A stretch of 64,000 nucleotides of DNA from Hofstenia miamia (GCA_900660155.1 CABFPE010000006.1:2424077-2488076), one strand, 5' to 3'; positions 22,641-35,964 are shown, counted from the first letter of the stretch. Numbers and translations are program-made. The notes: generated by a model from the sequence alone, not told the origin.

Positions 22641-23613
22641 TAAAGCCAAGTAAAATGTTTAGCCATGTATATTGCTAAACTATTGAGGGCTACTTTGTAA
22701 GTGATTTTTAGCAGGAGATTTATTAACAGCTAAATTGGCAAGGTGCCCTCGTTTTTTTCCTCACTCTCCATGTTAGAAACAACTGTTTTCATTAATAAAA
22801 TCTTCGACCAAACGTATTTGAAGCAAATTTTGGGCTATGTACAAAAATTTCCTTTTTTCTTATAGGACCTATGCATATGTGGTTCAAATGAATTACCTTG
22901 CACATTAAAAAAATTGAATTACTTAGAAATACGTGATTAGTTGCACAAGTGTAGTAAAAACTTTTGTAAATTTTATTTACATTTTGAAATATTAAAATTG
23001 CCTTTGTCGTTCATTCTCAAATTGTGCTTTTAATTTTTTTTATATAAATGGAATTTTCGATTAATGAACTTTGTTATAATTTGTGCTTAGCTTAACCTTA
23101 AAGTGACCATGTCATTTATATTGGACAAAATGATTTTTTAGACATTCTCATGCATATTATGAAATTCGGAAATTTTGCGATGTGGACACATTTATTGCTA
23201 AGCGTGTTCGAATTTAATGCTGGAAATTTTTACTAAAAGTGTTGTGGTTGAAGTATTTAACCTTAAGCAGCCTGGGGATATTTAAAAAATTTTCATGATT
23301 CTATAAAAATTTTTTTTAAAGCGTATAGCTCAAAAACTATTAACGGTGTGGTCAATCTGAAAGCACCACCTCTGACATTGCACACGGCATGCGTCAATGG
23401 GTTTGGAATATAATAATATAATATAATAGATTTTCAAATTTGGAAATAGACTTGGAGAAAAATCTTTGTAAATGTGGAAAAACGGTTTGTCCTTTAAAAC
23501 GGCTGCATAAGGTTAAAATATTCATTGAAGGTTGCCATTTTTAAAGAAATTTTAAATTCTTTACATTTCTAATGTTTAAATAATCAGTAAGTAGAAAGTC
23601 CCCTACCCACTAA
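22641..23613. other. AT-rich spacer
   Basis: Nothing assigned. A short ATAAT/ATATA array occurs at about 23408-23430. Confidence 0.5.
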
Positions 23614-23897
23614 CCAATAAACCGTTTAGAAGATGTCTTATAACGCTTCCTAAGAAGACGCTTAGAAGACGGCTAAAAATGTTTATAGGTGGCATATATG
23701 TCAGGTGTAGAAGACGTGTTCAAGAAGTTTAGAAATGGTTTAGAAGACGTTTTATAATATCATTTGTGGACACTAGACAGCATTCAGTAACGTTTAGAAA
23801 TGGTGTTTTATTAGATGTTTGGAAGACGTACCCTAAGACGTCTTACAACATATTATACCATTATCAGACGGATATATAACGTCATATTGTTTATTGG
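23614..23897. mobile_element. MITE built of GAAGACG palindromic units
   Basis: CCAATAAAC at 23614-23622 and its exact complement GTTTATTGG at 23889-23897 close a 284-bp block. Inside, the unit (G/C)TTTAGAAGA(C/T)G recurs about six times, with a perfect AAGACGTCTT at about 23834, and many TTATAA/TATAAC spacers. The structure suggests a nonautonomous palindromic DNA element rather than a simple satellite. No coding frame. Confidence 0.55.
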
Positions 23898-23954
23898 GTA
23901 TAATACCAACTAACCTTACCCTAAGCTACTTATTGGGACTACAAAGGCATATAA

Positions 23955-24350
23955 CGTTTTGCCCACATTTGTAAACAATTTTCTCTAAACTTATTAAGAA
24001 ATTCGGGAATCCTGGAATTTGTAGACATTTATGGGTAAGCATTCCAATTCTTCCCAGACTTAGTGTTCAGATAATAAACAAGTCTGAAGCCATGGTACCA
24101 CAACTGGCCTCAAATATTTTGTTTCCCTTAATAGATCTCCCAAGATCAGGGATTTCAGATTTTGTGCATTGGTAGGCCTGGAAGGCTCAAATTTAAGATG
24201 AAATTGAAAGAAGAGACAATTCTCTATCCAGTGATGTCTCTGATTTTCGATATCTAAATTATTTATTGAGTTATGATCGTTTAAATAGTTATTATAGAAG
24301 GCATCACAAATTGCTAAAAAATATAAAAGTTGCCAACGGATAGATGAGCC
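23955..24350 (+). mobile_element. dispersed repeat copy A with unrecognised reading frame
   Basis: Aligns with 44555-44800. Both share 'ttttctc-aa-c-tatta-gaaa', GGATTTG/GAATTTG and CACAACTGGCCT plus AATATTT. In the same frame, copy A reads FSKLIKKFGNPGICRHLW and copy B FSKPIRKVGISGIC, so the repeat descends from a coding sequence. In copy A that frame runs from 23975 to about 24347 with few interruptions, through PQLASNILFPLIDLPRSG and RDNSLSSDVSDFRYLN. I do not recognise the protein. It could be an unknown transposon gene or a duplicated host gene. Confidence 0.5.
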
Positions 24351-24422
24351 AAACTAATTCATCCTCTGGTGTGTTCAGATATTAGTTAGTCAATTATTAT
24401 GCTTTGAAATTTGTTAAAGAAA

Positions 24423-24450
24423 TTATATATATATATATACATGTATAAAA

Positions 24451-24489
<39 letters not shown>
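24423..24489. repeat. (TA)n microsatellite
   Basis: Two TA tracts separated by 'catgtataaaaatatacat'. Confidence 0.95.
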
Positions 24490-24491
<2 letters not shown>

Positions 24492-25629
24492 GAATTGTTC
24501 AAATAATAAATTCCATAAAGCATAAAAATTCAGTTAGAATTATATTAGAGTGGTATTATCTTCTAGTATTTTATTTGTGCATACTGAATACAAATTGTTA
24601 ATCTATAGCATGCTAAAAGCAGCAACATAAAATAAAGGACTTTTGAAGCAATAAACAATGATTACGAAATGCAAGGCAATTTATAAACGTATACATATGT
24701 AATCAAAGTTCAGAATGTTTCAAAAATTACGCTAGATGGAGAAAAAACATATTTTTACGAAAATATCTGAAAACACAATTATAAATCGTAATAATTTTAA
24801 AATCGTAGTAAATGCGTTTTTTGTCCCATATGTATATACTCAAGTTATCAAAAGAACTTTTTTTAAAAAAAAATTAAGTAAAATACAATTCTTGATTTTT
24901 GCTCCAAATGATTCTCAAGAAATTGAATAAAATTAACATTGTATTTGAAAACGCAACAATTCTTCAAAATGAAGATAAAATATTTTTAGCCTTGTGTAGA
25001 CTAAAAAATAAATGAATTCCACTGTTAAAAATAAATATAATGACCATTTTTCAAAACAAATTTACATAATGTTTAAAAAAGTTTATCAAGCAATCAATGG
25101 ATTTAATCTTTTTTATGTACAATGTTAAGCTTCATCCAGAGATGGGTATAGGACGGACAGGACAGATTCGAGCTTGACTTGGGCAGAGGTATTGCTCAAA
25201 CTGTGTCGAAATTTAAAATCACAGACTATTACGCAACAGTGAACGCAAGCCAATCTAAATGCACAGAATGCTATATAGCCTAAAAGCACTATATTGAAAA
25301 ATATTAGTTTTTACATTTTCAAGCTTTACATTAATATCATTTTCTCTATCTAGACTCAATGTGTAGAGTGTGTATGCATTTTCAATATGCCTAAATTTGG
25401 TTTAGCAAACTGAAAAACTAAAGAATTTTTTTTGGCAAGGATAGCAAAAATGGGCCTATAATGGGCTGAAATGGAATAAAAGTCAATTTCCTGTGACGGA
25501 TTTGGGCCAGATGTGTTCGGGCAAAACTTTCTGAACAAGTCCATCTCAATTTCCATCTGCAGGTGCAGGTATTGTCAACAACCAAGTATCAGCATTTATA
25601 TGATAATGATTAATTATAAAAGAACCACT
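24490..25629. other. AT-rich spacer
   Basis: No supported gene. A less AT-rich piece at 25140-25270 has no long frame. Confidence 0.5.
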
Positions 25630-26790
25630 TGGAACTTTAATGACTGTAAGTGCGATAGATGTTTGGAAAGAATTTCGAAAGATCAAAGTATGTTCAGCAC
25701 CTGGGAATTCCAAATTGGATGCTCAAAGCATGTAGTAAGGAATTTTCAACACCATATTCACAATTACTTAATTATTCATTTGAATGTTATGACTATCCTG
25801 GTTACCAGAAGCATGCTTTAATAAAAACAATACCAAAAAGACCTGGAATCACTGAAATAAATGATGCTAAAGTTTTTCGACGAATAGCAGTGAAGCGAAT
25901 GATTAGAAAAATTTTAAAATCGATTTTATTAGAAAAGCTTCAAGATAAATTAAATTTGTTATGGATCCACTGCAATTTGTGAGAATTAGAATAATGTTTT
26001 ATTATTTACAATAGATTCAATAGCCAAAACTATTAGCAACAAGGAAACAGCCTTAGTAAGGGTAAAATTTTTTGGTTTTTCAAGTGCCTTTAATCCTGTA
26101 CTTCAAACAAATTATTTCACCCAATACATCCAATATTGAAAGGGTTATGCCAATTTATAAAACATTTATATATACATTTCAAGTAATGCGTAAAATTTGG
26201 AATACATAGAACAAAACAACAGGACGTATTTGTCGGAATTTCATAAGGAAGCCACTTAGTGGCCCGCCCTTCACAGCATACACTGATAAAATCAATTCAA
26301 AATTGTTTGCTATTCAAATGTTGATATAATGAAATGTTCTGATGAAACACGAGTCTTGGGTAAAATTAATAACATCAAAAGGTGAAAAAAGATTTTCTGA
26401 GTTATAAAAATACAATAACAGAAGTATTTGAACTCTCAAAAGAATTAAGCTTAAAGGTTAATGCTTGCAAATCTTTCGAAATAATCTTTGTGCAGCATAA
26501 CATAAAAACATCAATCTAAATAATTGAATTAAAGAAAAAATCCAAAACAATGAAAAATCAATACCAATAACAACGAGTGTGAAATATTTAGACTTACATG
26601 TATGTATAAATAATAAACTGAATTGGGATGAACATATGGATTCTATTAGAAATATAGTGAATTTTATTATATCATCAGTTTTATATCTACTAAACCAAAA
26701 ATTTATATATTCAAAATAATAATTAAGCCAAGTTATTATAAATACATATTAAGTATTTGTACAAGGATTAATGAAGAGGAGCCTATTAAA
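25630..26790 (+). mobile_element. second LINE type, RT remnant
   Basis: Ordered plus-strand RT remnants: VSAIDVWKEFRKIKV then SAPGNSKLD (about 25640-25715, the K-A-P-G-P-D block), LLNYSFECYDYPGYQKHALI (about 25770), IKTIPKRPGITEINDAKVFR (about 25830), ILLEKLQDKLNLL (about 25930), FFGFSSAFN (about 26075, motif A region, usually VDFSSAFN) and VKYLDLHVCINNKLNWDEHM (about 26580). The PKKPG-LND pattern fits the Rex1/CR1-like 'pol' RTs, different from the other LINEs here. The YADD block is not visible. Many stops and shifts; the frame 25659-25982 is the longest open piece. Confidence 0.7.
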
Positions 26791-28414
26791 TTTTCGCTAA
26801 GAATTCAAATTAAACAAAAAATTATTTATTTTCAATTGTCAATAACACCTTCAAATCGCAATTTGAAAAATCATCAAAAAAGATAATCGACGATCGAAAG
26901 ATTTCTTAAAAGCTCAATGGAAAATACTAGAACATTACTGAGATCAGCACAATCACATAAAGCATTATAATTAAAAATTTCGTTTCAGCTGCAATTCATT
27001 GTAAAAATTAAGAAGAATTTCCAACATATTTATAGATATTTATGAACATATGAATGAATATAAATTTCCTATTTACATTTATAAAAGCATTTGTACGGAA
27101 AACTTTTTATAATAATGATTAAGCAATTCCATGTGAACATCAATGCCATGCTTCATATATTTTCTTTATGATCTCTCTAGCTCATCATTTTATTTTGATA
27201 AAACAAGATAGCTTTTGATTGGAAGGCTAAGAATTGTAAGAGCAGTGATTATTACATATAACCCATGAAATTGTAAATGTATAATAAGGTTTGTTAATAT
27301 ATCAAAACGGTGGGAAAAGTAATTTATATTTACTACAGCAGATTGCTATTTTTTAGTTTATTTTTGTAGTTTATAATGGATATTTTTAGTTTTATTGAAA
27401 CATTACATCAAACAAAGTTTCTTGTTGTTAAAAAAAGTAACTTGTAGATCAAACCAAGCTGTGTTAAAAGGATTCCACTATCCAAAGAATAATTTGCTGA
27501 ATGAGTTCAAAATGGTGAGCAAGGCTTAATTGTTAAGCTAATATTATATTTTAGCCAGGTTTTTAAAACTATTTAAAGCTACACTAATGTGTGTTGACGA
27601 TTGCTAAATTTTTTAATGTATTTGGGCACAAAGCGTTTGACAAGCAGCATTTGCGACTGAAATTAACATGATTTCATTGCAAGACTCTATCACTTTATAG
27701 TTCTCTGCATCCATAAAATATTGATTGTTTTTATATTGACAGTTACTAATGAAAATGAATAAATGTAAATATTCCATTTTAAATGAAATATTTGTATTGA
27801 TGATGTACTTTGATGTTATTTGTACCTTATTTGAAAAATTCAATAGAATGTTTCACATGCAAACTCAAAGTAGTTGACTATGCACAAGCTTTCCAATGAT
27901 TTATTCACAAAGTAACATTAGAATAAATTAAAAGTTACATTATTATTTGTTGCTTCATTATTAGTAAATTAGAGTAATTTGTAGACCTAAGAAAAAGAGG
28001 TTCTAAGTTTTTTTTGACGTTCATATGTCAAATATCTTTGTTCTGGCTCAATTGGAGAAAACATTGATAGATGTTTTTACTAGTGAAATGCATTATTATT
28101 GCGATAGACTTTTTTCTTATAGATAGTTTTCAGTTGATAAAACTGAAATTTTTTGCTTTAGAGTTTTTATTTTTTGCGATTACTATTTATTCAAACTTCA
28201 GAGTACCCATAAAAATTATATTTACTGTAAACAGGAACATTTGTTTGTCCACATTTTTAAACATTTGAAAATTGATTTTTGCAAACACCAACAAGGAAAT
28301 TTCTGGCCTACTTGGGTAATTGAAATGCAGTTTCAAATTTATTTTTCTTAGCCATCCCTATATGTCAATTTAACTTTAATTTCTGAGTCTATATCCTACA
28401 CTGACAGTCACCCA
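26791..28414. other. AT-rich spacer
   Basis: Nothing recognised. ORF 27613-27843 on the minus strand has no supporting features. Confidence 0.5.
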
Positions 28415-28480
28415 ACTGTTGGATATTTCAAGAAGATGGAGTAACCCCACATATTGCAAGATTTTCAAAGCAATGAATGA
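28415..28480 (+). mobile_element. mariner-like transposase scrap
   Basis: The frame reads NCWIFQEDGVTPHIARFSKQ, the W-x-F-Q-Q-D-G-A-x-P-H block around the second catalytic Asp of mariner-like transposases. It then stops; neighbouring sequence cannot be assigned. Confidence 0.5.
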
Positions 28481-30079
28481 TTGGTATTTTTTTTAGTTAT
28501 TGCAAAGGCCATCCAATTCAGCAACTTTTCTCCGAAAGAAAATGGGTAGAACATACCAAAACATTACGCTCAAAAATTAAAAAAATGATGGATTTGAAGA
28601 CAAATTTCATAATTTAAATGAGGTTAAATTTGATCAAGTCAACTAAAAACAGATTATCAGATGTCATCTAAACTTGGAAAACGAATCAAATAAAAATTAC
28701 AAGCCTAGAAAGCCAATATTTTTACTTCTTTTTTCGTCATATTTTTGTATCTCTATTTATTTTTTAAACTCTGCGAAAGCAATAATAATTCGAGTCTTAA
28801 TTTTTTTTTGCGTAGACCTATGCTCATAATTTATTTTTTTAATAGTGGGTCTCATTTCTTTACCACTGCAAAAAAAATTTTAAATTGCACGTGACACTAA
28901 TGATGTCTATAGACTTCTTGATTACTATTGGGATCTTGAATCCTTATAGTAAACTAGGTTTTACCATGCGTTACTAGAATTAATTTATTTTTCATTTATA
29001 AGTATTTTTATGCAGTGAATTATTGAATCATTACATCTATGAAGTGTGCTTGCAGTGCAGATAGAGGCATTAGAGACAGTACGTAAGAAACTTTTTGTGA
29101 TGTCAAAAAATATAAAATGAATATTTATGCAACCGAATAATAGTAACAATTCAAATAATATTAAATGAATTAAAATGTGGAATTTTAAAATTTCCTAAGA
29201 ACGCCAATTAATTTAAATGTTTTTGTAACTTTTAAGGAAGCACTTACTAAAAAGTTTTGTAGAATTATTGATTTTTACTTTTCTTCAATAGAAAACATGA
29301 GAAGTTCAAAAAACTTTTCTCAACTCTAAAAGTTACAATTCTTTGTAAGTGTAGCATTTTTGCATTTATGAATATTATTCCCTCATTGCATGCATTTTTG
29401 TATCTGAAAAATGCCAAGGCTATCGTAACAATAAAACTGTTGAATAGTTATAAGGCTGATTCTCAAAGCCAAGATTAGTAGACGTTTTACACTTTGCCAT
29501 TTTTCCATCATAAATTTCAACTGTAATTAACTTTCCGAAACGATTCAATTGTTGACATTCTGAAATTTAACAAAAATCACAACTTTGACATCTAAAGAAA
29601 TGTTTAAAAAACATTTTGCGTAATTTGTGAAATCAAATGGTTTTTAAGAAAACTATTGAATGATATCTATTTTAAGCTTTCATGGATTGTAAGAAATTTT
29701 TATCATGCCTGAAAGAGTATGGTGTTGACAAATGAATTGCGCTTGCATATAGTGAAGCATTTTTTTCGGATTGCACCCTGAAGAAGAAGTCATCATTTCA
29801 TTCCTATAAAGTGGCAGTTCTTCATCACCTTAGATGATTCCGAATGACGGCTTCTTTTTTGCAAATAGTCTTAGGATTTCATATTAAAAACATAATGGAA
29901 CTGAATTTTTTGTAAATTCTCAAAACGAATTTAAAGAAAAGCTTCTGCACGACTAAAAGGTAACTGTTTGATGTATAATCTCTTGCGAACGTATCGTTGG
30001 TTCCATTTTCTCCATTGGAGTCATTAATTCAAAAAGATAGTAGAGACACATAATCTAACCACTAACTTCCCAATATCTG
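28481..30079. other. AT-rich spacer, possibly a decayed DNA element
   Basis: No frame recognised. It lies between two mariner scraps in the same direction and may be an insert into one element. Confidence 0.35.
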
Positions 30080-30414
30080 TGACAGGAACTTTGAAAAGTT
30101 TCTCTCCTGCAGGATAACACAATCTGCTACATTGCTGTAGTCACAATGCTGCTTCTTCAGAGGTCTTTCAAAACTACGCAATCTCGTGAAGACTGTGGTC
30201 TGTTCGGTCATCTGACTTGACCCTAGCTGAATTTTTCCTATGGGCGCTCCGAAAGAAAAGTTTTTCTTCATGAATCCACACGTCGTTCTGGAGATTAAAG
30301 AAGCGAACATGCAAAAATGCTTGAAAGTTTCGACAGCGGACATTTCCACAATCATTTTTCATGTTCTGCTAAATAAATTTTTCTGCCATTTTACTGCACA
30401 GTGACTTTTCGTAC

Positions 30415-30415
<1 letters not shown>
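30080..30415 (+). mobile_element. mariner-like transposase 3' end
   Basis: In shifting frames: SDLTLAEFFLWALRKK (about 30215-30262), comparable to the S-P-D-L-T-P-x-D-F-F-L-W-G block with the third catalytic residue, then NPHVVLEIKEANMQKCLKVS and LLNKFFCHFTAQ as the family's C-terminus. The end TTTTCGTACACCCTA abuts a (TA)n tract, as expected for TA-targeting mariners. The open minus-strand frames here are antisense shadows. Confidence 0.65.
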
Positions 30416-30419
<4 letters not shown>

Positions 30420-30449
<30 letters not shown>

Positions 30450-30618
30450 NNNNNNNNNNNNNNNNNNNNNNNNNNNNNNNNNNNNNNNNNNNNNNNNNNN
30501 NNNNNNNNNNNNNNNNNNNNNNNNNNNNNNNNNNNNNNNNNNNNNNNNNNNNNNNNNNNNNNNNNNNNNNNNNNNNNNNNNNNNNNNNNNNNNNNNNNNN
30601 NNNNNNNNNNNNNNNNNN

Positions 30619-30646
<28 letters not shown>
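30420..30646. repeat. (TA)n tract with N gap 30450-30618
   Basis: TA repeats flank 169 N. The true tract length is unknown. Confidence 0.95.
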
Positions 30647-30651
<5 letters not shown>

Positions 30652-32454
30652 TTACTACAAGCATAATAATTATTGTCAATTTAATCATATTAATGATGGT
30701 TCCAATATGATTTCAATGACAAATCTATTCGCACAAATACAAGTAAGCTACTCTGTAAAACTTCCAAAATACGTTAAGTGATGCATATAATATACAGTAC
30801 AATGGATTGATGCAAAAATTCATATAGCTATATATTCTACCCTAAAATGAAATGAGAAATATTGCCTTTTGATAAAACGCATACATAAAAATGTCAATTT
30901 TAGTAAATTGAAATTTCTCAATATGCATTTGAAAATAATCGAGTGTACTGGAATATTTTTAATAATCTGCTAGAAATTGAATCAAGATTTTCAAAGTGGC
31001 CATTGCATTTGTGTTTACTTTTATTCGAGTTTTTCTTTTGACCAATAAAAATATTCCTTGTTCGATTCGTACTAAATTCTTAGTGCTTGAGAGAGCAATT
31101 ATAACTCCCTTTATATGAATGTTTGGCAATAATACCTTAGCAATGGATTCTAAGTGTGTCAACTTAGAATTTATTACAGGAATTCAAGTTTTTCCGGTTT
31201 CATTTTCATACTAAAAATATCACACGTGTTTTTATATTTTAGACAACAGCAAAACATTCTCTTGGAGCAATATGATTTTTGTTAATAGTGTTGTGAACGT
31301 GCCTCTGCAAATCCTGACATCTTCAAAATTATACAGTCTCGCTCCGAAGTATTGCAACACTTTTAAATTCTTATCTTATTTATTGTAGGCCTACATTCTC
31401 CATTTACTTTTGCAAGAGTGAGAAACAAAAGCAGCAATATTGCCAACACTGTCAAAAAGCACAAGAAAAATTATGTTATCGCCAGATCACCATCCCAATC
31501 CGAGACAATTTGAAATCAGATAACACAGTCTACACAATTATTAAGCAAAAATTGCTTAAAATCTAAAATTCAAATTCTTCTTGACACCACTTGTCACCGC
31601 ATCACAGCTTTACCGGGTCATGATTCATGATTCTGTTGCACCCCTGGTGCCCAGATATCACATCATACAAGACAATCGAAGGTGATAGTTCTGCTACACG
31701 AGGCGAACCATATGGTTACGCGTAGGTTTAATATATTTTGTATAATTTCAATTTGTTACGATGAATTTACTAACTGTCCTATACTTTCATTCCAGCTTAT
31801 CAGCTAGTCAACTCTAAATTTTCAACTAAAAATGTCTGTAATTCAATAGGCATGTTGCCATTAAAATGTAAACTAGTTGAATAAGCTTGCGTTAAATGTA
31901 TCTAGAGCATTATCGCTGCTAAGCCCCGAAATATTAAAAAATGTATAGCTAAAATTTTAAGACTCAATGCTTATTGGGGATAGAATAGAGTCGTTTTATT
32001 TAACGCTGACCTATCTTAAACTCGTTCAACCTGAATCTACAATATTTATTGGATTGATCATGATCAAATAGTATTCAATTTTATCTTCAAACCACATCAA
32101 TAATCTCCAGTGACCAGAAATAGTAAGATATGTCTGAGGATGAATCACAATTAGAAATGAATATGGGCAGGGCTGGGCAATGCCGATATTTAAAAAACTG
32201 ACTATATTGCATAACAGTGTATGCAAATAAACGTAACAAATACAGTTACTGTATTGCTGTCTAATTTATAAACAATGCCCTGAAAATTAAAATTAAAATT
32301 TTGAAATTTTACAATAGACCTCTACCACACCCAACTTTAGTCTATTGTGCCGAAAAATTAAAGAATTTTTTTCTGACAAGCATCATAAAATGGTCAAATT
32401 CGTATTGATTCAAATGAGGGCCCTATTGTATCTATATTCTATATATACTTTCTC

Positions 32455-32494
<40 letters not shown>

Positions 32495-33869
32495 GCTCTC
32501 GCTCCACACTCTCCCCTTCTTTACTATTAAAATAATATGTTTGAAACGGCTAATTATATTTCCTTGCCTATTGCAAGTTGATAATAACTACTCAAATTAT
32601 TAAATTTTTGTTTAATATATAGATGATATTTACACCTACCGCAAAACAAATTAGTACAATAAAGACATATTTTTTTAGATTACTAAAACCAATTTCAATA
32701 TACAACAAAGCTTGTTGTGTGCAGACTTTATGTTGCCTCTTCCATTATTGTATTTGTTTTTCTTTATTGGGAATCTTTTGTGATGATGATGAAAATAGAA
32801 TGCAATTATCTGAATGAGAATTCAAATAACTTTAAGGAAGTACTTGATCCCCCCCTGCAATTTCAGCTATTAATGGTAATATTTCGATACACAAAATAAT
32901 GGAAGCTATTGAACTTAATCTATATTCTAAGCTCTTAAGCATGAATTTCATTTTTGATGGGATATGTTAATATATTGAAAAAAATGCTTAAATATTAAAC
33001 AGAAAATTATTTTCACCTCTAATATGCATTTATAATAACATTCTTGCTTGCTATTAATGTGCTTTCTAAATAAAATCAGTGCTACAAGTACCTCACTGTG
33101 TAATCTAGCAGACATTTTAATGGGTCATAGGTGAAATAGGTAATTGATCAACACGCCAAACCGACATTGGTCAAATCAGTCACTAACAAACTATTACAAA
33201 TGACTGTATGCTCATTCCACCACTTTGTAATTTCATTATTTTAATATTTCTACTGTATGTTTTTGGACTGGAATGCTTATTTACCCATCTAAATTATGCT
33301 TAAACCTCATTTGAATATAAGTTTACGTTGAGAAATATACATCATTTCAAAGATTAAATGAGTTGTAGAGTACAATTTTTCAAATTTCAGAAGTGAATGG
33401 TTTTTCTAAACAAACAGTAAAATGAATACCAGATTCATGTTCTACGCATAAAAGTTCCAAATTTGGACTGAGTCCGATTTCAAATCGTGATTTTTGACAC
33501 ACCTATATATATATAATATTTGATATTCAACATTGTCGATTCTTCACTCTTCGGTGTCAGTAAAAATAACCCATTAGCATCTTTGATTGGTAGAATATAT
33601 GGGGCAATAATCCTTAAATTGATACTATTTAATCAATTGTAAACCTTAATAAGTGGTTTGATTCTTTTTAATTCGTCATAAAAAAGCAATACGTTGATAG
33701 AAATTTGCTATTCAGAAATATTTCGCATTTCAAAATTTTATGAATATTAAATTTATTTTGTCTAAAATGAATAGACTTTTAATAACAATGTAAGTCAATT
33801 TCCAATACTTGCGTCTTGTGAGGCCACAGAGAGATTTCAAAGAAACGACTTCAAAATTTTATTAATGAA
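30647..33869. other. AT-rich spacer; (CT)n at 32458-32503
   Basis: No supported gene. At 31385-31560 a plus-strand frame of about 55 codons has spaced cysteines (YFCKSEKQKQQYCQHCQKA) but no recognised domain. At 31620-31720 the minus strand reads YGSPRVAELSPSIVLYDVIS; too short to call. At 32167 'CAGGGCTGGGCAATG' resembles a lone hAT end. Confidence 0.4.
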
Positions 33870-34090
33870 ACAACTTGAATGACATGTTTCATAACTTAGG
33901 ACAGCAAATAGACAAAAATCTTTCTTTTAAGAATTTCATTACTACGAAAATAAAATCAATTCCTACTTGTGTGCAGTGCGTGAGGAGCATATGTGAACAA
34001 AAGAAAGAGTTAATAAGCTTGCGTTTGTTTAGTAATATAAATCAAATGCAGCATGCTACAAAAATAGAATGCATTCCTTTAACTTATTAG
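33870..34090 (+). mobile_element. LINE fragment, same family as 17 and 61 kb
   Basis: The frame 33875-34090 reads QQIDKNLSFKNFITTKIKSI then PTCVQCVRSICEQKKELIS. It aligns with KYLGIEIDNDFSFKKF, TSKVKSMSAGVQCLRQLRNF and TQSKQVL of the 61-kb LINE, and with the 19.4-kb copy. It is a short RT thumb piece without the core or tail. Confidence 0.7.
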
Positions 34091-34812
34091 CGATGTATAA
34101 AACTAAAACACATAAAGATTTTTTGCAAATTTTATATGTTAAATATGCCATTAACCATACCCAACTGTCTACGTAACTGAGATCTATTAGTGTAATTATT
34201 CACTTGAGCACAATATCATTAAACACATGGTTACCTATAATTATGCTTAGTAGAAAATTTAGCAAACACATTTATAATCGGAAATAAGTGATTGAATAAA
34301 TTGAAAAATCCCACTAGTAAATTGAATTTATAAATTTTGATTAAATTAATAATTTTCTAAGGTTGATCCAAATGCCAATTCAAAACTGCTTCTCCTAAGT
34401 TAAATTGAATGGACAAATGAACTACCTACCAGGATAAAATTTTAAATTTTCATTTAGAGAAATAATCATTACGGCCGATGAAGATACATAGCATGAAAAC
34501 ATTCGTAGTTTTAAATGTTGACAATGACGAACAAAAAATTTCCTAATCAAGGTAAAAGAAAAACACGATGAGTTTATGTAGCATATCACCATTACATATG
34601 ACATTTCTGATGTTTTCAACTTGCTTTAATTAAAAATATTTAAAAGAGCAATAAATACAAAATACACCTTTCTTTTCCGGTAACGCATACTTGTTAAATC
34701 TAATATTTTTGTCCTTTTTCATATTATATTCATTACAGCTGCTTTGCAAATGCGATTGAATAGCTTGTTCAAAAACTGCTTAGTGATAGATCAAGGCTAA
34801 TCAGAACATGAT
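34091..34812. other. AT-rich spacer
   Basis: Nothing recognised. Confidence 0.5.
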
Positions 34813-35170
34813 GTAATAATAATAATAATAATAAAGATTTATTATCCATCTATAGACACTAAACATTAGCATAAAAGAATACATATTACACAAATAATGT
34901 TCATAAAGCCCTCTGCAGAAATGACAAACATATTGCATATTTCTTGCAATGTTTTATTAATAGAATAGTCAAAGTTAATTAAAAAACTTTTGTTGGAAGA
35001 TATCTCTTAATGGTGTTTTTACGTGTTTCAATGATCGGTATAAATTTATGGAAGTATTTTGATTTATATAATTGCAAGAATAGTTATTCTATTTACATAA
35101 AAAGATCTGGTTGATTATTTTCTTATATCCTTTTATTTGAAGATTGTAAGGTTAAAAGAACGAAGACGGT
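34813..35170 (-). mobile_element. LINE 3' end with (TAA)n, minus orientation
   Basis: A (TAA)n tract at 34813-34833 followed by 'agatttattatccatctatag' is, on the minus strand, a tail TGGATAATAAATCT(TTA)n, a standard LINE end. Just upstream on that strand lies a possible RT C-terminus (SLKHVKTPLRDIFQQKFF, about 35040-34985). The polymerase core is not seen. Confidence 0.45.
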
Positions 35171-35964
35171 AGTCTGTTGGTAGATATTGTGATATTATTT
35201 TTTATAGTTCCAAATCATATTGGTCATTTAATAGCTTATTTAAATAGATTAAATCAACTAACTGAAAATAGTAAAGTATACTAAGTTTTGAGAAGTCTTT
35301 TCAAACAAATCACAAATTTAATTTTATTCTTTAATAAAATTAAAATCATAAAATTTTGAAAAGTAAGTTTATTAGTTTGTAGGAAAACATAAATTTCCAT
35401 GAATAAAGTAGTTTCTATCGCATAAAGTTGAGAAACCATGTAAATGAAGAATTAAATTTTCAGGAATTATATTAAGAAACCATGTTATGTGAAAAGGTGG
35501 ACTTCATTAATTGCAAACCTATTGTATATCAATATCACCTAATTTTCAAACTTAAATGGCGCAATGCAGACGTCTATAAATATATAATATAATTGTTTTA
35601 TACAAAATTAAGCAACACCATCATCTGATTAATGTTAGCTGTGAATGGATATTTCTCAATATAGCGTTTGTTTTCTTCCAATTATAAATATTGTTCGATA
35701 AGAAAGAGGAGTTCTCCTTAGTGAGATGAAGGAAAAATATCAATTTTTGTTGAGCATTCAATTTTCTAATTCTAACATTTTTATCACAAATAAACAATTT
35801 AACTATATCAAAGAGCAAATGTAATTTCTAGACAATTCAAAATGAATATTTTGAGCAGATTTTGAAATACATCTACTTGAAGTTTATCTAATTTTCTGCA
35901 GGATAGAATATATTATTGATATAAATTAATAAAAAACACATTTTCAACCAATATTAAATTTATA
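35171..35964. other. AT-rich spacer
   Basis: Nothing assigned. The minus-strand ORF 35621-35818 is unremarkable. Confidence 0.5.

Noticed and set aside
23614-23897. GAAGACG units as a CRISPR-like array
   Set aside because: Spacing and unit sequence are irregular, units occur in inverted forms, and the window is eukaryotic.
30062-30362. 97-codon minus-strand ORF
   Set aside because: It is antisense to a recognisable mariner C-terminus on the plus strand.
30359-30781. ORFs reading Ile-Tyr repeats around the N gap
   Set aside because: They translate a (TA)n microsatellite and N; not coding. The same holds for 52498-52902.
32160-32200. Lone CAGGGCTGGGCAATG, like a hAT end
   Set aside because: No matching second end or duplication was found nearby.
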